This document shows positions 62,665 through 64,000 of a DNA stretch of 64,000 nt, in pieces. Under the pieces are notes generated by a model. The model ran no database searches and was not told the origin of the DNA. It worked only from the letters and a program-made list of their open reading frames with translations. Where the stretch lies: NCBI GenBank assembly GCA_046533095.1, contig JAJQRA010000030.1:62001-126000 (forward strand), in the 5' to 3' direction. Made by a program: the position numbers and the translations under genes. How positions within the stretch are numbered: position 1 is the first letter of the stretch; every line of letters starts with the position of its first letter. This DNA comes from ZAX-1 sp046533095 (lineage in GTDB: Bacteria; Bacillota; Clostridia; Lachnospirales; Lachnospiraceae).

Positions 62665-63069
62665 GTAGAAGAGAAGAGTAGAATGTGAAACGTACCAGAG
62701 AAGGATGCCAATGGGATTTTGCATGATAAGGAACAGTAAAGAAATAAACTAGACAAGATGATGGAGCCGTTTTTTCGTCAGGCAAGGCATCCAAATGAGG
62801 CGTAGCCTAAGCTACGGCGAGTGAGGATAACGCAACATGATAGGGAAACTACAAGCCAGATGTTTAGTTTATTGATAAACTGCTCCTAAGCGGCTCAAGA
62901 GGTGGAAGCATCTTTACCGGAAACATTTGAAAACTACCTCCAAGTGGTCCTAATCCGATCCGGCGATACCGTTATCATCATTGAGTGGCTTTGCAATTGC
63001 AAGGCAAACTGGGTGGAACCGCGTAGCTTACGTCCCTTATATTGTGATATGCAATATAGGGGGCTTTTT
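62665..63069 (+). ncRNA. T-box leader of thrS
   Basis: The antiterminator motif GGGTGGAACCGCG (63011-63023) is the T-box consensus, and CCGTTATC with GAGTGG upstream is typical of the preceding stem. Its TGGA pairs with the tRNA acceptor end where the discriminator base is U. GAGTAG (62676-62681) can pair with CTGCTC (62880-62885) to close stem I. If so, the leader is about 400 nt, long for the class, with an extra internal hairpin CGTAGC-CTAA-GCTACG at 62801-62816. The specifier codon should be a Thr codon; ACT at 62879 is one candidate, but I cannot assign it firmly. Confidence 0.85.
63034..63069 (+). terminator. T-box terminator before thrS
   Basis: CCC-T-TATATTG pairs with CAATATA-GGG with one bulged base, followed by CTTTTT. 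It forms when charged tRNA-Thr fails to stabilise the antiterminator. Confidence 0.85.
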
Positions 63070-63094
63070 GTTTTAATTAAAAGGAGATTTAATT

Positions 63095-64000
63095 ATGAAA
63101 ATTACATTAAAAGATGGTAGTATCAAAGAATATGATGCTCCAAAATCAGTAATTGAAATTGCCGCTGATATAAGTGATGGCTTGGCGCGGGTTGCCTGTG
63201 CCGGTGAAATCGACAATAAGGTCGTTGATTTACGTACGGTGGTTGATACAGACTGCAATTTAAACATCGTAACAGCAAACGACAAGGCGGGGCTGGCCGC
63301 ACTGCGCCACACGACCTCCCATGTAATGGCGGAAGCAGTGAAACGGTTGTACCCCCAGGCAAAATTGGCAATCGGGCCATCAATTGATACTGGATTTTAC
63401 TATGATTTTGAATGCGAACCGTTTTCTAGGGCAGACTTAGATGCCATCGAAAAGGAAATGAAGAAAATCATAAAAGAGGGTGCAAAACTAGAAAAATTTA
63501 CATTAAGCCGCAAGGAGGCAATCCAGTTGATGCAAGAGCGTGAGGAACCCTATAAAGTGGAATTAATTCAGGATTTGCCGCAAGACGCTATTCTTTCTTT
63601 TTATAGCCAAGGTGCATTTGTCGATTTATGTGCGGGGCCTCATTTAATGACTACGAAAAATATAAAGGCGTTTAAATTAATATCCTCGTCCGGTGCATAT
63701 TGGAGGGGCAGCGAAAAAAATAAAATGCTCACACGCATTTATGGGACGGCATTTGCAAAAAAAGATGAATTAAACGATTATCTCGTATATTTAGAAGAAA
63801 TCAAAAAACGCGACCACAATAAATTAGGGCGTGAGATGGATTTGTTTACAACCGTCGATGTCATAGGACAAGGATTGCCGCTTTTCCTGCCCAAAGGAAC
63901 GAAGATGATTCAGACGCTGCAGCGGTGGATTGAAGATGAGGAAGAAAAGCGTGGCTATGTCAGAACGAAAACGCCGATGATGGCAAAAAAAGAACTATAT
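63095..64000 (+). CDS. thrS: Threonyl-tRNA synthetase (3' end beyond the window)
   Basis: Charges tRNA-Thr with threonine. The first 302 residues are visible: an N-terminal TGS domain (MKITLKDGSIKEYDAPKS, ~1-60), then the editing domain with the zinc-type motif HTTSHVMAEAV and the VDLCAGPHL motif, and the beginning of the class II catalytic core (MDLFTTVDVIGQGLPLFLPKG). The frame is open to the window edge. AAGGAG lies 9 bp before the ATG. Threonine-dependent control is expected through the T-box leader. Confidence 0.96.
   Translation, partial: MKITLKDGSIKEYDAPKSVIEIAADISDGLARVACAGEIDNKVVDLRTVVDTDCNLNIVTANDKAGLAALRHTTSHVMAEAVKRLYPQAKLAIGPSIDTGFYYDFECEPFSRADLDAIEKEMKKIIKEGAKLEKFTLSRKEAIQLMQEREEPYKVELIQDLPQDAILSFYSQGAFVDLCAGPHLMTTKNIKAFKLISSSGAYWRGSEKNKMLTRIYGTAFAKKDELNDYLVYLEEIKKRDHNKLGREMDLFTTVDVIGQGLPLFLPKGTKMIQTLQRWIEDEEEKRGYVRTKTPMMAKKELY

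Noticed and set aside
62902..63120. 72-residue open frame between rplT and thrS
   Set aside because: It covers the T-box antiterminator and terminator and overlaps the thrS start.

Overview
The window looks like a chromosome segment of a low-GC, Gram-positive, anaerobic Clostridia bacterium, most likely Lachnospiraceae. The clues are AddAB recombination enzymes, PolC replicase, a T-box leader on thrS, a perfect CIRCE operator, an [FeFe]-hydrogenase-like protein, bactofilin, and the pyrH-frr-uppS-cdsA-dxr-rseP / ispG-polC gene order. Species cannot be named from sequence alone. I see no rRNA, tRNA, CRISPR array or complete insertion sequence.

Layout. 1-7.1 kb: addB (5' end missing) and addA. 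7.1-8.9 kb: decayed stretch with a 5'-truncated Rpn-type nuclease gene. 8.9-12.2 kb: sugar ABC transporter (binding lipoprotein plus two permeases, no ATPase) whose first gene opens with 17 AGAC units. 12.4-15.6 kb: repeat-filled small ORF, small acidic protein, FAD oxidoreductase, PrsA-like lipoprotein. 15.8-19.8 kb: htpG and a MATE exporter, divergent around a CIRCE element. 20.1-27.8 kb: polysaccharide deacetylase, bactofilin, then pyrH, frr, uppS, cdsA, dxr, rseP. 27.8-41.1 kb: accessory block between rseP and ispG, holding an iron-only hydrogenase/chemoreceptor fusion, a Liv-type ABC transporter, and a divergent CoA-thioester gene set (KAS III-like enzyme, CoA-transferase, alpha/beta hydrolase, TetR regulator, MaoC hydratase). 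41.1-47.0 kb: ispG and polC. 47-60.8 kb: hybrid histidine kinase, DUF5050-like protein, pheA, DUF815 ATPase, Ppx/GppA-HD, Ppk1, HAD phosphatase, PHP phosphoesterase, diguanylate cyclase. 61.1-64 kb: infC-rpmI-rplT with a regulated leader and an AUU start, then a T-box and the 5' part of thrS.

How it fits together. pyrH/frr/uppS/cdsA/dxr/rseP/ispG form a housekeeping set for nucleotide, translation, isoprenoid and envelope lipid functions. Ppk1 and Ppx make and break polyphosphate. The Liv transporter and CoA enzymes face away from one 470-bp control region holding two near-identical 14-bp palindromes (TGACA-N4-TGTCA), so they are probably one regulon that imports a small molecule and processes it as a CoA thioester. 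Its substrate is unknown.

The most striking feature is repeats. Many gene junctions carry direct duplications of 20-130 bp, several of which copy the 3' end of the upstream gene including its stop codon. Essential genes (addA, polC, htpG) carry in-frame tandem repeats in probable surface loops. A tetranucleotide tract at the start of the sugar-binding lipoprotein looks like a phase-variation switch.
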